The translations under genes were made by a program, and so were the position numbers. Positions 34,488 through 44,233 of a stretch of 64,000 nt of DNA are shown here, one piece after another; position 1 is the first letter of the stretch; each line of letters opens with the position of its first letter. Origin of the DNA: Arthrobacter sp. KBS0703 (GTDB taxonomy: Bacteria > Actinomycetota > Actinomycetes > Actinomycetales > Micrococcaceae); NCBI RefSeq assembly GCF_002008315.2, contig NZ_MVDG02000001.1, positions 310,001-374,000 on the forward strand, read 5' to 3'. The notes beneath the pieces are model-generated. The model was not told where the DNA came from and did no database searches. It was given only the letters and a program-made list of their open reading frames with translations.

Positions 34488-35510
34488 ATGACGACGACAA
34501 TGCAAGCAGCAGTAGTAACCGAGTTCGGCAAGGATCTTCAGATCCAGACCCTCCCCATTCCCGCCCCGGGCCGGGGCGAGGCGCTGATCAAGGTCATCAC
34601 CACCGGCGTCTGCCACACAGACCTCCACGCAGCGGAGGGCGACTGGCCGGTCAAGCCGACACCGCCGTTCATCCCCGGCCACGAAGGCGTAGGCGAAGTG
34701 GTTGCCTTGGGCGAGGGCGTCACCGACCTTGCCGTCGGAGACCTCGTCGGCAACGCCTGGCTATGGTCCGCCTGCGGCGACTGCCAGTACTGCCGCACCG
34801 GCTGGGAGACGCTGTGCGAAGCGCAGAAGAACGCCGGCTACAGTGTGGACGGCTCCTTCGGGGAGTACATGCTCGTGGACACGCGCTTTGCCGCCCGCAT
34901 ACCGGCGGGCTCGGACCCCGTTGAAGTCGCCCCGGTGCTGTGCGCCGGCGTCACGGTGTACAAGGGCCTTAAGATGACCGAAGCCAGGCCCGGACAGTGG
35001 GTCACCATCTCCGGCATCGGCGGACTCGGGCACATTGCCGTCCAGTACGCAGTGGCGATGGGCCTGCGGGTAGCCGCCGTGGACATCGCGGACGACAAAC
35101 TCGCCCTGGCCAAGAAGCACGGTGCGGAGCTTACCGTCAACGCGCTGCACGAAGATCCCGCCGAAGTCATCCAACGTGAAACCGGAGGTTGCCATGGAGT
35201 CCTGGTCACGGCCGTGCACCCGTCAGCGTTCGGACAGGCGATCGGGATGGCCCGCCGCGGCGGCACGATCGTGTTCAACGGCCTGCCGCCGGGCGACTTC
35301 CCGGCGCCGATCTTCGAGATCGTGCTCAAGGGCCTGACAGTCCGCGGCTCAATCGTGGGTACCCGGCAGGACCTGGAGGAAGCCCTCGAGTTCTACGCGG
35401 AGGGCAAGATCCACCCCACGGTGTCCACCCGGGAGCTCTCCGAGGTCAACGCCGTTCTGGACGAGATGAAGCACGCCAAGATCGACGGCCGCGTCGTCAT
35501 CAAGTACTGA
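34488..35510 (+). CDS. adhP: Zinc-dependent alcohol dehydrogenase
   Basis: 340 residues, medium-chain dehydrogenase family. Catalytic zinc ligands are in GVCHTDLHAAEGDW and GHEGVGEVV with a later cysteine; the structural zinc site is CGDCQYCRTGWETLC; the NAD site is GIGGLGHIAVQYA. This pattern matches AdhP/AdhA ethanol dehydrogenases. Its stop overlaps the start of the DUF779 gene (TGATG), so the two are coupled. Confidence 0.92.
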   Translation: MTTTMQAAVVTEFGKDLQIQTLPIPAPGRGEALIKVITTGVCHTDLHAAEGDWPVKPTPPFIPGHEGVGEVVALGEGVTDLAVGDLVGNAWLWSACGDCQYCRTGWETLCEAQKNAGYSVDGSFGEYMLVDTRFAARIPAGSDPVEVAPVLCAGVTVYKGLKMTEARPGQWVTISGIGGLGHIAVQYAVAMGLRVAAVDIADDKLALAKKHGAELTVNALHEDPAEVIQRETGGCHGVLVTAVHPSAFGQAIGMARRGGTIVFNGLPPGDFPAPIFEIVLKGLTVRGSIVGTRQDLEEALEFYAEGKIHPTVSTRELSEVNAVLDEMKHAKIDGRVVIKY

Positions 35511-35917
35511 TGATGGAGGCGAGACTAGACGCGGCAGTGACGCTGCCCGGAGAGGACATGTCCCGCGTGGCGCTCACGGCCGAGGCCGTGGAACTGCTCA
35601 GGAAGCTGTGGGGCCAGCACGGGCCGCTCATGTTCCACCAGTCCGGCGGCTGCTGCGACGGCTCCTCGCCTATGTGTTATCCGGCGGGGGAGTTCATCAC
35701 CGCGGAAGCGGACGTCCTCCTAGGGCTGTTCGACATCGCCGGCGGCGTGGAGCCGCAGCCCCTCGAGTTCTGGATGTCCCGGGAGCAGTTCAGCTACTGG
35801 AGCCACACCCATTTGACAGTGGATGTGGTGCCGGGCCGGGGGAGCGGCTTTTCGGTCGAGGCCCCGGAAGGCAAGCGGTTCCTGATCCGTTCCACTCTCA
35901 TGGATTGGCCGGTCTGA
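35510..35917 (+). CDS. DUF779 protein
   Basis: 135 residues from the ATG overlapping the adhP stop (35510; a second ATG follows at 35513). The conserved block HQSGGCCDGSSPMCYPAGEF is typical of DUF779, a small family often found next to alcohol/aldehyde dehydrogenase genes. The adjacent cysteines and histidine suggest metal or redox binding, but no function is established that I can name. Translational coupling to adhP implies a helper role in this pathway. Confidence 0.85.
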   Translation: MMEARLDAAVTLPGEDMSRVALTAEAVELLRKLWGQHGPLMFHQSGGCCDGSSPMCYPAGEFITAEADVLLGLFDIAGGVEPQPLEFWMSREQFSYWSHTHLTVDVVPGRGSGFSVEAPEGKRFLIRSTLMDWPV

Positions 35918-35957
35918 CCCGGCTGCCACACGTTCCAGCAAGACTCCACGCCATGTA

Positions 35958-36000
35958 AGCCCGGGTGGGGCCGCGAATGAGCGGCCCCACCCGGGCTTTG
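35958..36000 (+). terminator. Strong terminator after the alcohol oxidation operon
   Basis: AGCCCGGGTGGGGCCGC pairs perfectly with GCGGCCCCACCCGGGCT, six-base loop, then TTG. Confidence 0.85.
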
Positions 36001-36143
36001 CATATTAATGCCGCGATTGGGAACCCCCAATTTTGGGTGGCTGAACAGGTCAATCAGCGGGAAGAAGATTGCTGCCACAAGGTTTTCACGGGCCAGCCAT
36101 CGCACGATGGCACGGTTACATCCCTCCTAGCGGCAGGTGTGCC

Positions 36144-39100
36144 ATGAAAATCTCAGCATGGAATTCAGACGGGGGGGCGGATCAAAGTCGATCCGCTTCA
36201 CCCACCGATCCACCAACAAACCGACGTCAACGACGTAAAAAGCACGGCAAGCAGGCCATCTCCTTCCGGACGGTGGCAGCAGTAACCACATTGATGATGC
36301 CAATCGCCATGGGTTTGCCCGTGGTCGCGGCCAACGCCGTGCAGGCGCCGGTTGGGGAGGGTTTTACCATCACCCCCTCCGATCTCTCTTTCATCCTGAA
36401 GCAGATCAAGATCGCTGAAGCCCATGTGGCCAACACGACCTCTGCCACCGGCCCCTGCGGTGCGCTGATCGGCACCGGCCCCAACCAAATCCCCAGCCCC
36501 CTGGTCTCCCAGGGGCTGCGGACGGTCGACGGGTCATGCAACAACCTCCAGGCCGGCCAGGAGACGTTCGGTGCGGCCGACCAACTGTTCCCGCGACTGA
36601 CCACCCCGGTCTTCAAGGGCGCAGAGAACTCGCCTCCCGCGTTCGGCCCCTCCCAGCCCACGAGCTACGCGCAGAAGAAGGGCAACGTCTTCGACTCCGA
36701 GCCGCGCGTGATCAGCAACCTGATCGTGGACCAGACCTCGACCAACCCGGCTGCGGTCGCCGCGGCCGGTAACCCCGTCAGGACGCAGGGCAACACCGGT
36801 GTCGTCCCCTGCACGACGGACCCGCAGCCCCTGGCCGATCCGCCTGTCGCTGGTGATCCCGTTGACTGCGTGCCGTCCCACAGCACGCTGTTCATCCCGA
36901 ACGTGACCACCGACGTCGGCCTCTCACCGCCCTACAACTCGATGTTCACGCTCTTCGGCCAGTTCTTTGACCACGGCGTTGACCAGACTGTGAAGGGCGG
37001 CGGTACCGTCTTCGTTCCGCTGAAGGATGACGACCCGCTGATCGCAGGCCCGGACCACGTCTTCGGGAACGCGGACGACCTCAACCCGAACTTGCGCTTT
37101 ATGGTGCTGACCCGTGGCCAGAACCAACCCGGTCCGGACGGCGTCTTGGGCGACAACCCCGCAACCCCTGCCGATGAGAGCGCTGACGACATCCAGGATG
37201 CGAACAACACGGACTCGCCTTGGGTCGACCAGAGCCAGACCTACACCTCGCACTCCTCGCACCAGGTATTCCTGCGCGAGTATGTTAACAACACCGCCGG
37301 AAGGCCGGTCGCCACGGGCAAGCTGCTCGGCGGACCGGCCGGCCCCACCGCGGGCGGCATGGCCACCTGGACCACCACCAAGCTTCAGGCGAAGACCTTG
37401 CTTGGTCTCAGGCTCGAAGATAAGGACGTCCTGAATGTCCCGATGATCGCCGCGGACGCGTACGGCAAGTTCATTCCCGGCCCGGCGCGCGGCCTGCCGC
37501 AGTATGTTACGGCGACCGGTCTTGTCGAGGGACGACTCGACGACCCGTCGACGGCAGCGGTAGACGAGACCGTACCGGTCCCTGCCAACGTCAAGTACTT
37601 TGACACCCCGTTCCTGACGGACATCGCGCACAACGCGGACCCGAGTCCCCAGGACACCGACAACAACCCGGCAACACCGCGGGTGACGCCGGCGCCGGAC
37701 GCCGACACCACGGCATCCGCCGACTTCGCCAGCCAGCCGGCAGGCACCTACGACGACGAGATGCTGAATGCGCACTTCATCGCCGGTGACGGCCGGGTCA
37801 ACGAGAACATCGGCCTGACCACCATCCACCAGATCTTCCACTCCGAGCACGATCGGCTCGTCGGCGACATCGAGAACGTCCTGACCACCGATACCTCGCC
37901 AAGCGGCGTTACTGCTTTGGCCGAGTGGAAGCTGGCCGCCGGTGCAGACGGCTGGAACGGTGAGCGGCTCTTCCAGGCCGCCCGGTTCATCACGGAGATG
38001 GAGTACCAGCACCTGGTCTTCGAGGAGTTCGCCCGCAAGGTTCAGCCTGCGATCAACCCCTTTGAGCCGTTTGCTTTCACCCAGACGGAGCTCAACCCGG
38101 CGATCAAGGCGGAATTCGCCCACGCCGTGTACCGCTTCGGCCACTCCATGCTGACCGAAACGATCTCTCGCAGGAACGAGGACGGCGCCGGCGCCGACTT
38201 GGTGTTCGGAACGTCGGACGACACGAGGGGCAGCCAGAACGACATTTCGCTGCTCCACGGCTTCCTCAACCCGCCGGAGTACACCAACGGCGGTCCTGCA
38301 GGGCCGCTGACCTCGGAAGAGGCTGCCGGAAGCGTCATCATGGGGATGTCGGACCAGGCCGGTAACGAACTGGATGAGTTCGTGACCGACACGCTCCGCA
38401 ACAACCTGCTGGGCCTGCCCCTGGACCTTCCGACGATCAACATGACGCGGGCCCGTTCTGAAGGAATCCCGCGGCTGAACGTCCTTCGCCGGGAGCTTTT
38501 CAACTCAACGAATGACGGCCAGCTGAAGCCCTACACCAACTGGGTCGACTTCGGCGAGAACCTCAAGCACCCGGAGTCGCTCGTCAACTTCGTCGCTGCC
38601 TACGGCCTGCACCCGTCCATCACCGGCGCAACAACGCTGGCGGGCAAGCGGGAGGCCGCGCGGCTGATCGTCAGCCCCGCAGCCGCGGATGTCCCGCCGG
38701 CAGACGCCGCAGCGTTCATGAACAGCACGGACGCCTGGGCCAACACCGGCACGACCTCGATTACCGGCCTCGACAACGTCGACCTCTGGGTCGGCGGCCT
38801 TGCAGAACGGACAAACCTGTTTGGCGGCCTGCTGGGCAGTACGTTCAACTACGTCTTCGAGAACCAGCTGACCAACCTGCAGAACGGCGACCGCCTGTAC
38901 TACCTGGCGCGCACCCCCGGCATGAACCTGAGGGCGCAACTGGAAGGCAACTCGTTCGCCGAACTGATGATGCGCAACACGAACGTCAAGAGCCTGAAGG
39001 CCGATGCGTTCGCGACGGCCGACTGCAAGTTCGAACTGAAGAAGCTGGCAGGCACCACCGCCGGCTTTACAACCTCCGGCAACACCGTGGTGGACGACCC

Positions 39101-41783
39101 GGACACAGACTGCAGCGAGGCGGATCTCCTGATCCGCATGCCGGACGGCACCATCAAGTACCGCGCGAGGAACACCGTGGACCCCTCCGGCATCAACGGA
39201 CAGAGTGTCTACAACGGCACGGCCGGCGTTGACCGTATCTACGGCGGTAACGACAACGACACCTTCTGGGGCGGTGAAGGCAACGACGTCATCGAAGGCG
39301 GCGACGGAGCCGACGTCGCGCTCGGTGGCGACGGCGACGACATCATCACCGACCTCGCCGGTGACGACGTCCCGAAGGGCGGACCCGGCAACGACGCGAT
39401 CGACGCAGGACCCGGCCTGGACATCATCATGGGTGGCGACGGCAAGGACTTCACGAACGGTGGAGCCAACGCCAACGAGACCTTCGCCGGAGCCGGTGAC
39501 GACTTCGTGATGCTCGGTGAGAGCCTTGACGCCGCATTCGGCGACAGCGGCGATGACTGGGAAGAGGGCGGCGACCAGCCGGACCTGATGCAGGGAGACA
39601 GCGGCAACCTGTTCTTCCTGGATGACTCCCAGAAGCCAGGACACGACATCCTCGTCGGTCAGGGCGGCGACGACGACTACGACATGGAGGGCGGCGACGA
39701 CATCGGCGTCGGCGGTCCCGGCATCGAGAAAGTCGCTGGAGCCTCGGGCTACGACTGGGAGATCGGTCAGGGCGACCCACAGGCACAGGATCTTGACCTG
39801 GCTCTCCCGATCCCTCCGCTGGACATTCTGACGGTGGGCGTCCGCGACAAGTTCAACGAGGTTGAAGCGCTCTCCGGCGGCAAACTCGACGACAAGCTTC
39901 GCGGTGACGATTTGGTTCCGAGCGCCGTTGGCGGTGCCGGGTTCATTGGATGCGACGTGCTGGATCAGGCCGGCGTGGACCGGATTGCCGGCCTCGGCGA
40001 CCTGGTGACGACCTTCCCGACACTGACATCCGATGTTGTGGCCGCCTCGGCGTCCAAGGACTGCCCGCTCCTCACCGGCACGAACGTCTGGGGCGAAGGC
40101 AACATCCTCCTCGGCGGCAGCGGCAGTGACCTCATGGAGGGACGCGGCGCCAACGACATCATCGACGGCGACCGGTACCTCGGTGTCCGGCTCAGTGTCC
40201 GCACCAACGCGGCCGATCCGGCAAGCGAGATCGGCAGCGCCAGCATTGAAGGGCTGGGGCAGAGCGCCATGGCCAGCCGGTACCAGAAGGACGCCAACGG
40301 CAACCTGACGGGACCGACACTCCAGGAAGCTGTCTTCGCAGGCACCGTGAACCCCGGCAACATCGTGGCGGTCCGCGAGGTCCTCACGGGCTCCGGCGGC
40401 ACCGACTCGGCAGTGTTCACCGGCCCGGCGGCTGACTACACGGTCACCACCACCGGCGGGACCGGCGTCCTTGGCTCACCGGGGTCGACCACCACGGTGA
40501 CCGACAACGTGGGCACCGACGGTACCGACACCCTGCGGAACGTTGAACGGCTGGTGTTCGCAGACTCTGTTGCACCCGCCGCTCCCGTCATCGGCGCGGC
40601 AGCTGCTACCGGCAGCGGCCAGGCTACGGTCAACTTCACCCCGGCAGCAGGCGGCGTTGCCACCAGCTTCGAGGTGCGGGTGGTCAACGCGGCCGGAACC
40701 CAGGTAGGCGCACTTCAGACGGCAGACGCCGGTTCCACCAGCCTGGTGGTTACGGGTCTGGCCAACGGAACGCCTGTCCGGTTCCAGGTACGGGCAGTGA
40801 ACGCAATCGGCGCCAGCGCCTTCTCGGCACTGTCCAACGCGGTCACCCCGGCTGCTCCCGTCCTTGCCAGCGCTCCGGCGATCGGCACGGCAACGGCCGG
40901 CAATGCCCAGGTTACGGTGACGTGGACCGCCCCGCCGGCTGTCCCCAGCGCCGCGGTCACGCAGTTCCGGATCCGCGTCTTCGTGGGAACAAGTGCCACT
41001 CCGACCCGCGAGGTCATTGTTGGCAACATCACGAGCAGCGCGGTGACGGGCCTGATCAACGGAACCGGATACACCTTCGACGTCTCGGCGATCAACGCCG
41101 CAGGAACGGGCGCACCCTCGGCCCGTTCGGCGCTGACCACACCGCGGACCGAGTTTGTGCTCCCGACGATCACCGCCAGGACACCTGCTCTGGGTGCCAC
41201 GTCCGTCAGCCAGACGGCCAACATCACGGCGACCTTCAGTGAGTCAGTGGCGAATGTCGGCACGAACACGGTGGTGCTCCGCCTCAACGGCAGCGCAACT
41301 CCGATCCCGGCCACCGTGGTGTACAACAACGCGACCAGGACGGTGACGGTCAACCCGAACGCGACCCTGCTGGCTGACCGCACGTACAACATGGCATTCT
41401 CATCGATCCGGGACACGGCAGGGAACACCATGGCAGCACCGCCGTCATGGCAGTTCACCACCGGCCCCGCTCCAACGGTTATCGCAGTCACTCCGGCTAT
41501 CGGGGCGACGAACGTAAGCCGGACAGCCAACATCACCGTCCGGTACAGCGAGCCCGTGACGGGCGTCAGCACCGGAACTGTGGTGCTGCGGCGCGGAGGC
41601 ACCACCGGACCGGTTGTGACGGCGGTCGTGACCTACAACGCGGCAACGCGGACGGCGACGCTGAACCCGTCGTCGACCTTGGTGGCAAACACCACCTACA
41701 CCGTGGCTACGTCCTCCGTCCGGGACCTGGCGGGCAACCCGCTGGCCTTCCGCTCCTGGACGTTCAGGACTGGTGCCGTGTAA
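36144..41783 (+). CDS. Giant secreted haem peroxidase with RTX, fibronectin-III and Ig-like domains
   Basis: 1,879 residues from ATG 36144. A long basic n-region (RRQRRKK) and hydrophobic core ending VVAANA give a signal peptide. The animal-type haem peroxidase domain (about 100-900) shows LFGQFFDHGVD (distal His277), HQIFHSEHDRL (His562 region) and FGHSML (proximal His667). RTX-like calcium repeats of GGxGxD type follow (about 1027-1250, for example GGEGNDVIEGGDGADVALGG), then a linker. Two fibronectin-III domains (about 1476-1569 and 1572-1669) and two SbsA-type Ig domains (about 1673-1773 and 1774-1879) end the protein. There is no LPxTG anchor. It is alone between terminators. The likely role is an extracellular oxidant-producing enzyme (bacterial peroxidase-cyclooxygenase superfamily); the substrate is unknown. 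Confidence 0.88.
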   Translation: MKISAWNSDGGADQSRSASPTDPPTNRRQRRKKHGKQAISFRTVAAVTTLMMPIAMGLPVVAANAVQAPVGEGFTITPSDLSFILKQIKIAEAHVANTTSATGPCGALIGTGPNQIPSPLVSQGLRTVDGSCNNLQAGQETFGAADQLFPRLTTPVFKGAENSPPAFGPSQPTSYAQKKGNVFDSEPRVISNLIVDQTSTNPAAVAAAGNPVRTQGNTGVVPCTTDPQPLADPPVAGDPVDCVPSHSTLFIPNVTTDVGLSPPYNSMFTLFGQFFDHGVDQTVKGGGTVFVPLKDDDPLIAGPDHVFGNADDLNPNLRFMVLTRGQNQPGPDGVLGDNPATPADESADDIQDANNTDSPWVDQSQTYTSHSSHQVFLREYVNNTAGRPVATGKLLGGPAGPTAGGMATWTTTKLQAKTLLGLRLEDKDVLNVPMIAADAYGKFIPGPARGLPQYVTATGLVEGRLDDPSTAAVDETVPVPANVKYFDTPFLTDIAHNADPSPQDTDNNPATPRVTPAPDADTTASADFASQPAGTYDDEMLNAHFIAGDGRVNENIGLTTIHQIFHSEHDRLVGDIENVLTTDTSPSGVTALAEWKLAAGADGWNGERLFQAARFITEMEYQHLVFEEFARKVQPAINPFEPFAFTQTELNPAIKAEFAHAVYRFGHSMLTETISRRNEDGAGADLVFGTSDDTRGSQNDISLLHGFLNPPEYTNGGPAGPLTSEEAAGSVIMGMSDQAGNELDEFVTDTLRNNLLGLPLDLPTINMTRARSEGIPRLNVLRRELFNSTNDGQLKPYTNWVDFGENLKHPESLVNFVAAYGLHPSITGATTLAGKREAARLIVSPAAADVPPADAAAFMNSTDAWANTGTTSITGLDNVDLWVGGLAERTNLFGGLLGSTFNYVFENQLTNLQNGDRLYYLARTPGMNLRAQLEGNSFAELMMRNTNVKSLKADAFATADCKFELKKLAGTTAGFTTSGNTVVDDPDTDCSEADLLIRMPDGTIKYRARNTVDPSGINGQSVYNGTAGVDRIYGGNDNDTFWGGEGNDVIEGGDGADVALGGDGDDIITDLAGDDVPKGGPGNDAIDAGPGLDIIMGGDGKDFTNGGANANETFAGAGDDFVMLGESLDAAFGDSGDDWEEGGDQPDLMQGDSGNLFFLDDSQKPGHDILVGQGGDDDYDMEGGDDIGVGGPGIEKVAGASGYDWEIGQGDPQAQDLDLALPIPPLDILTVGVRDKFNEVEALSGGKLDDKLRGDDLVPSAVGGAGFIGCDVLDQAGVDRIAGLGDLVTTFPTLTSDVVAASASKDCPLLTGTNVWGEGNILLGGSGSDLMEGRGANDIIDGDRYLGVRLSVRTNAADPASEIGSASIEGLGQSAMASRYQKDANGNLTGPTLQEAVFAGTVNPGNIVAVREVLTGSGGTDSAVFTGPAADYTVTTTGGTGVLGSPGSTTTVTDNVGTDGTDTLRNVERLVFADSVAPAAPVIGAAAATGSGQATVNFTPAAGGVATSFEVRVVNAAGTQVGALQTADAGSTSLVVTGLANGTPVRFQVRAVNAIGASAFSALSNAVTPAAPVLASAPAIGTATAGNAQVTVTWTAPPAVPSAAVTQFRIRVFVGTSATPTREVIVGNITSSAVTGLINGTGYTFDVSAINAAGTGAPSARSALTTPRTEFVLPTITARTPALGATSVSQTANITATFSESVANVGTNTVVLRLNGSATPIPATVVYNNATRTVTVNPNATLLADRTYNMAFSSIRDTAGNTMAAPPSWQFTTGPAPTVIAVTPAIGATNVSRTANITVRYSEPVTGVSTGTVVLRRGGTTGPVVTAVVTYNAATRTATLNPSSTLVANTTYTVATSSVRDLAGNPLAFRSWTFRTGAV

Positions 41784-41794
41784 TTCACCAGGCC

Positions 41795-41825
41795 GGCTGG
41801 CGGCTCCCGCAAGGAGCCGCCAGCC
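41795..41825. terminator. Hairpin after the peroxidase gene
   Basis: GGCTGGCGGCTCC pairs perfectly with GGAGCCGCCAGCC around CGCAA; no T run. The remaining about 180 bp before the permease hold no other clear signal. Confidence 0.7.
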
Positions 41826-42003
41826 ATCCTCTCAAGACACCACGCCCGACCCTCCACACACCGCGCAGCCGCAGCGCGGGGAGGGCCGGGTGTGGTTTTG
41901 CGTGCCCGGCGTCTCACCATGCGGGACAAATATGGCCGTCCACTGGATGGACACTACGATTGATAGGTCTGTTTCCAACCCCAACCAGGATTGTGGACTC
42001 CTC

Positions 42004-43557
42004 ATGAATCTTTTCCGGACCAAATCCATCGAGCAGTCGATGGCCGACGCCGATGAGCCCGGACGTAAGCTCAAGCGCTCCCTGAGCACGTGGGACCTGA
42101 TGATCATGGGCGTGGCAGTTGCTGTCGGCGCCGGCATCTTCTCGGTCGGCGCAAAAGCCGCGGCGAACTTCGCCGGCCCCGCAGTGACGGTCTCCTTTGC
42201 TGTTGCCGCTGTCACGTGCGCCCTGGCGATCATGTGCTACGCGGAGTTCGCCACCGCCATCCCGGTGGCAGGATCAGCCTACGTCTTCACCTACGCAACC
42301 ATGGGCGAGGTACTCGCCTGGATCATCGGATGGAACCTCATCCTGGAGCTATTCACTGCCGCCGCCGTAATTGCCAAGTACTGGGGCATCTACCTCAGCA
42401 AGGTCTTTGCCCTGATGGGCGTTGACATTCCGCCCGCCATCTCGCTTGGCGGAGTCGACCTCTACTGGGGCGCCTTCCTCATCGTCGCCATCTTCACCGT
42501 GTTGCTCGTGCTTGGAACCAAGCTTTCCGCCCGCGTCGGCAACATCTTCACGCTGATCAAAATCGGCGTCGTGATCTTCGTGATCGTGGTCGGCTTCAGC
42601 TACCTCAAGCTCTCGAACTACACCCCCTTCGTGCCCGCCTCGGAGCCCACCGCCAGCACCGGTGCGGCCGACGTGATGAAGCAGTCGTTCTTCGGATTCC
42701 TGACGGGCGCGGCCCCGGCGCAGTACGGGACGCTGGGCATCTTTGCCGGCGCGGCGCTGGTGTTCTTCGCCTTCATCGGCTTCGACGTGGTGGCCACCTC
42801 CGCGGAAGAGGTCAAGAACCCGCAGAAGACGCTGCCCCGCGGAATCTTCGGCGGCCTGGCCCTCGTCACGCTGCTCTACATCCTGGTGTCGCTGGCCCTG
42901 ACGGGCATGGTTTCCTACAAGCAACTCGCGGAAGTCAAGAACCCCACGCTCACCACGGCCTTCGAAGCCGTCGGCAACACCGATGCTGCCAAGGTAATTG
43001 CCTTCGGCTCGCTGGTGGGCCTGACCACCGTGATCATGGTGCTCCTCATGGGTCTCTCCCGCGTTGTGCTCGCCATGAGCCGCGACGGCCTGCTGCCGCG
43101 GTCCCTGTCCAAGACCAGCGAAAAGCGAGCAACGCCGGTCCGCCTGCAGGTCATATGCGGTGCCGCCGTCGCCGTGGTTGCCGGGCTGACCAACGTGGAC
43201 CTGCTCGAGGAAATGATCAACATCGGCACGCTGTCCGCGTTCGTGATGGTCAGCCTGGGCATCCTCGTGCTGCGCAAGAAGCGCCCGGACCTGAAGCCTG
43301 CCTTCCGGGTGCCGTTCGGGAAGGTGCTGCCCGTCGTTTCCGCCGTTCTCTGCCTTTACCTGATGACCAACCTGGCCGTTGAGACCTGGATCTTCTTCGG
43401 CATCTGGCTCGTTCTTGGGCTGGCGATCTACTTCGCCTACGGGCAGCGGCACTCCCGGCTCAACGAGAAGTTCGCCGGCGCCAAAGCCGCGGTGGACGGC
43501 CCGGCCGCGAGCCTCGCGGACGACGAGGACGACCGGGATGTCCTGACGAAGGTCTGA
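42004..43557 (+). CDS. APC-family amino acid permease
   Basis: 517 residues with 12 or more helices. WDLMIMGVAVAVGAGIFSVGA is the APC helix-1 substrate-binding motif, and FFAFIGFDVVATSAEEVKNPQKTLPRGI is the diagnostic consensus of the cationic amino acid transporter (CAT/YfnA) group. ATG 42004 is chosen since the upstream frame from 41773 is unlike membrane protein; the ribosome site is weak. The acidic C-terminal tail (DDEDDRD) is cytosolic. The substrate is unknown. Confidence 0.88.
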   Translation: MNLFRTKSIEQSMADADEPGRKLKRSLSTWDLMIMGVAVAVGAGIFSVGAKAAANFAGPAVTVSFAVAAVTCALAIMCYAEFATAIPVAGSAYVFTYATMGEVLAWIIGWNLILELFTAAAVIAKYWGIYLSKVFALMGVDIPPAISLGGVDLYWGAFLIVAIFTVLLVLGTKLSARVGNIFTLIKIGVVIFVIVVGFSYLKLSNYTPFVPASEPTASTGAADVMKQSFFGFLTGAAPAQYGTLGIFAGAALVFFAFIGFDVVATSAEEVKNPQKTLPRGIFGGLALVTLLYILVSLALTGMVSYKQLAEVKNPTLTTAFEAVGNTDAAKVIAFGSLVGLTTVIMVLLMGLSRVVLAMSRDGLLPRSLSKTSEKRATPVRLQVICGAAVAVVAGLTNVDLLEEMINIGTLSAFVMVSLGILVLRKKRPDLKPAFRVPFGKVLPVVSAVLCLYLMTNLAVETWIFFGIWLVLGLAIYFAYGQRHSRLNEKFAGAKAAVDGPAASLADDEDDRDVLTKV

Positions 43558-43594
43558 CCTGCCGCAGGTCTCACCCTGCCGGGCGGAACGTCGT

Positions 43595-44233
43595 TCACGG
43601 AGCGGCGTTCCGCCCGACCCAGTCGACCAGCGGGCGCAGTTGGTCCCACAGCCTCGCAATCTCACCTTCGGCGTCCGGGGAGGACAGCCAGTCCGGCTGC
43701 CCCAGGGCGACGCTGGCGGAAAGCGACTTGTGTTTGAGCAGCTCCGCGCGCGGGTGCTCCCGCAGGAAACCCCGCGGCACGGTCTTGAGCTTTTCACCTT
43801 CAACCGTGAACCCTGCCGCGGCGACGGCGTCCACAATGTGCTGCAGCTGCTCGCCGGTGCCCGTCGCATCGACGGCATTCCGGTAGCGGGCCAGCTGGGC
43901 CGGTGAATGGGAGTGGTAGCCGCCGCCGACGAGCAAGCCGTCAGCGCTCAGCTGCAGGTAGTAGCCCAGGCCTTCTTGAAACGAAGCGAACGCGCCCTGG
44001 GCGGTTTTGTAGGGTGATTTGTCCTGCGAGAACCGGATGTCACGGTTGGGCCGAAAGATCTTGCCGGGCCCGAACTGCGGCTCCAGCCGGGCCAGCAACG
44101 CACTGAGGGGCTCCCTGACGGACTCCTGGTACACGGCTGAATGGGCCTGCCACCAGTCCCGGGTGTTGTTCTCTTCCAGTTCGGCGTAGAACGCCGCCGC
44201 AGTGGCTGCGGGGATGCCCTCGAATGTGCTCAT
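43595..44233 (-). CDS. DUF2461 (TIGR02453) protein
   Basis: 212 residues. The opening ...FEGIPAATAAAFYAELEENNTRDWW and the core FRPNRDIRFSQDKSPYKTAQGA are the hallmark of the DUF2461/TIGR02453 family, found widely and of unknown function. GYYLQLSADGLLVGGGYH continues the conserved region. It is convergent with the permease (37-bp gap) and independent of the following membrane gene. Confidence 0.87.
   Translation of the reverse strand: MSTFEGIPAATAAAFYAELEENNTRDWWQAHSAVYQESVREPLSALLARLEPQFGPGKIFRPNRDIRFSQDKSPYKTAQGAFASFQEGLGYYLQLSADGLLVGGGYHSHSPAQLARYRNAVDATGTGEQLQHIVDAVAAAGFTVEGEKLKTVPRGFLREHPRAELLKHKSLSASVALGQPDWLSSPDAEGEIARLWDQLRPLVDWVGRNAAP

Noticed and set aside
39226..39900. Tandem DNA repeat or CRISPR-like array in the peroxidase gene
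   Set aside because: The periodicity is at protein level (GGxGxD, nine residues) with varied codons; there are no identical repeats or spacers.
42349..43878. Long minus-strand frame opposite the amino acid permease
   Set aside because: Charged, repetitive translation typical of an antisense shadow of a membrane protein.
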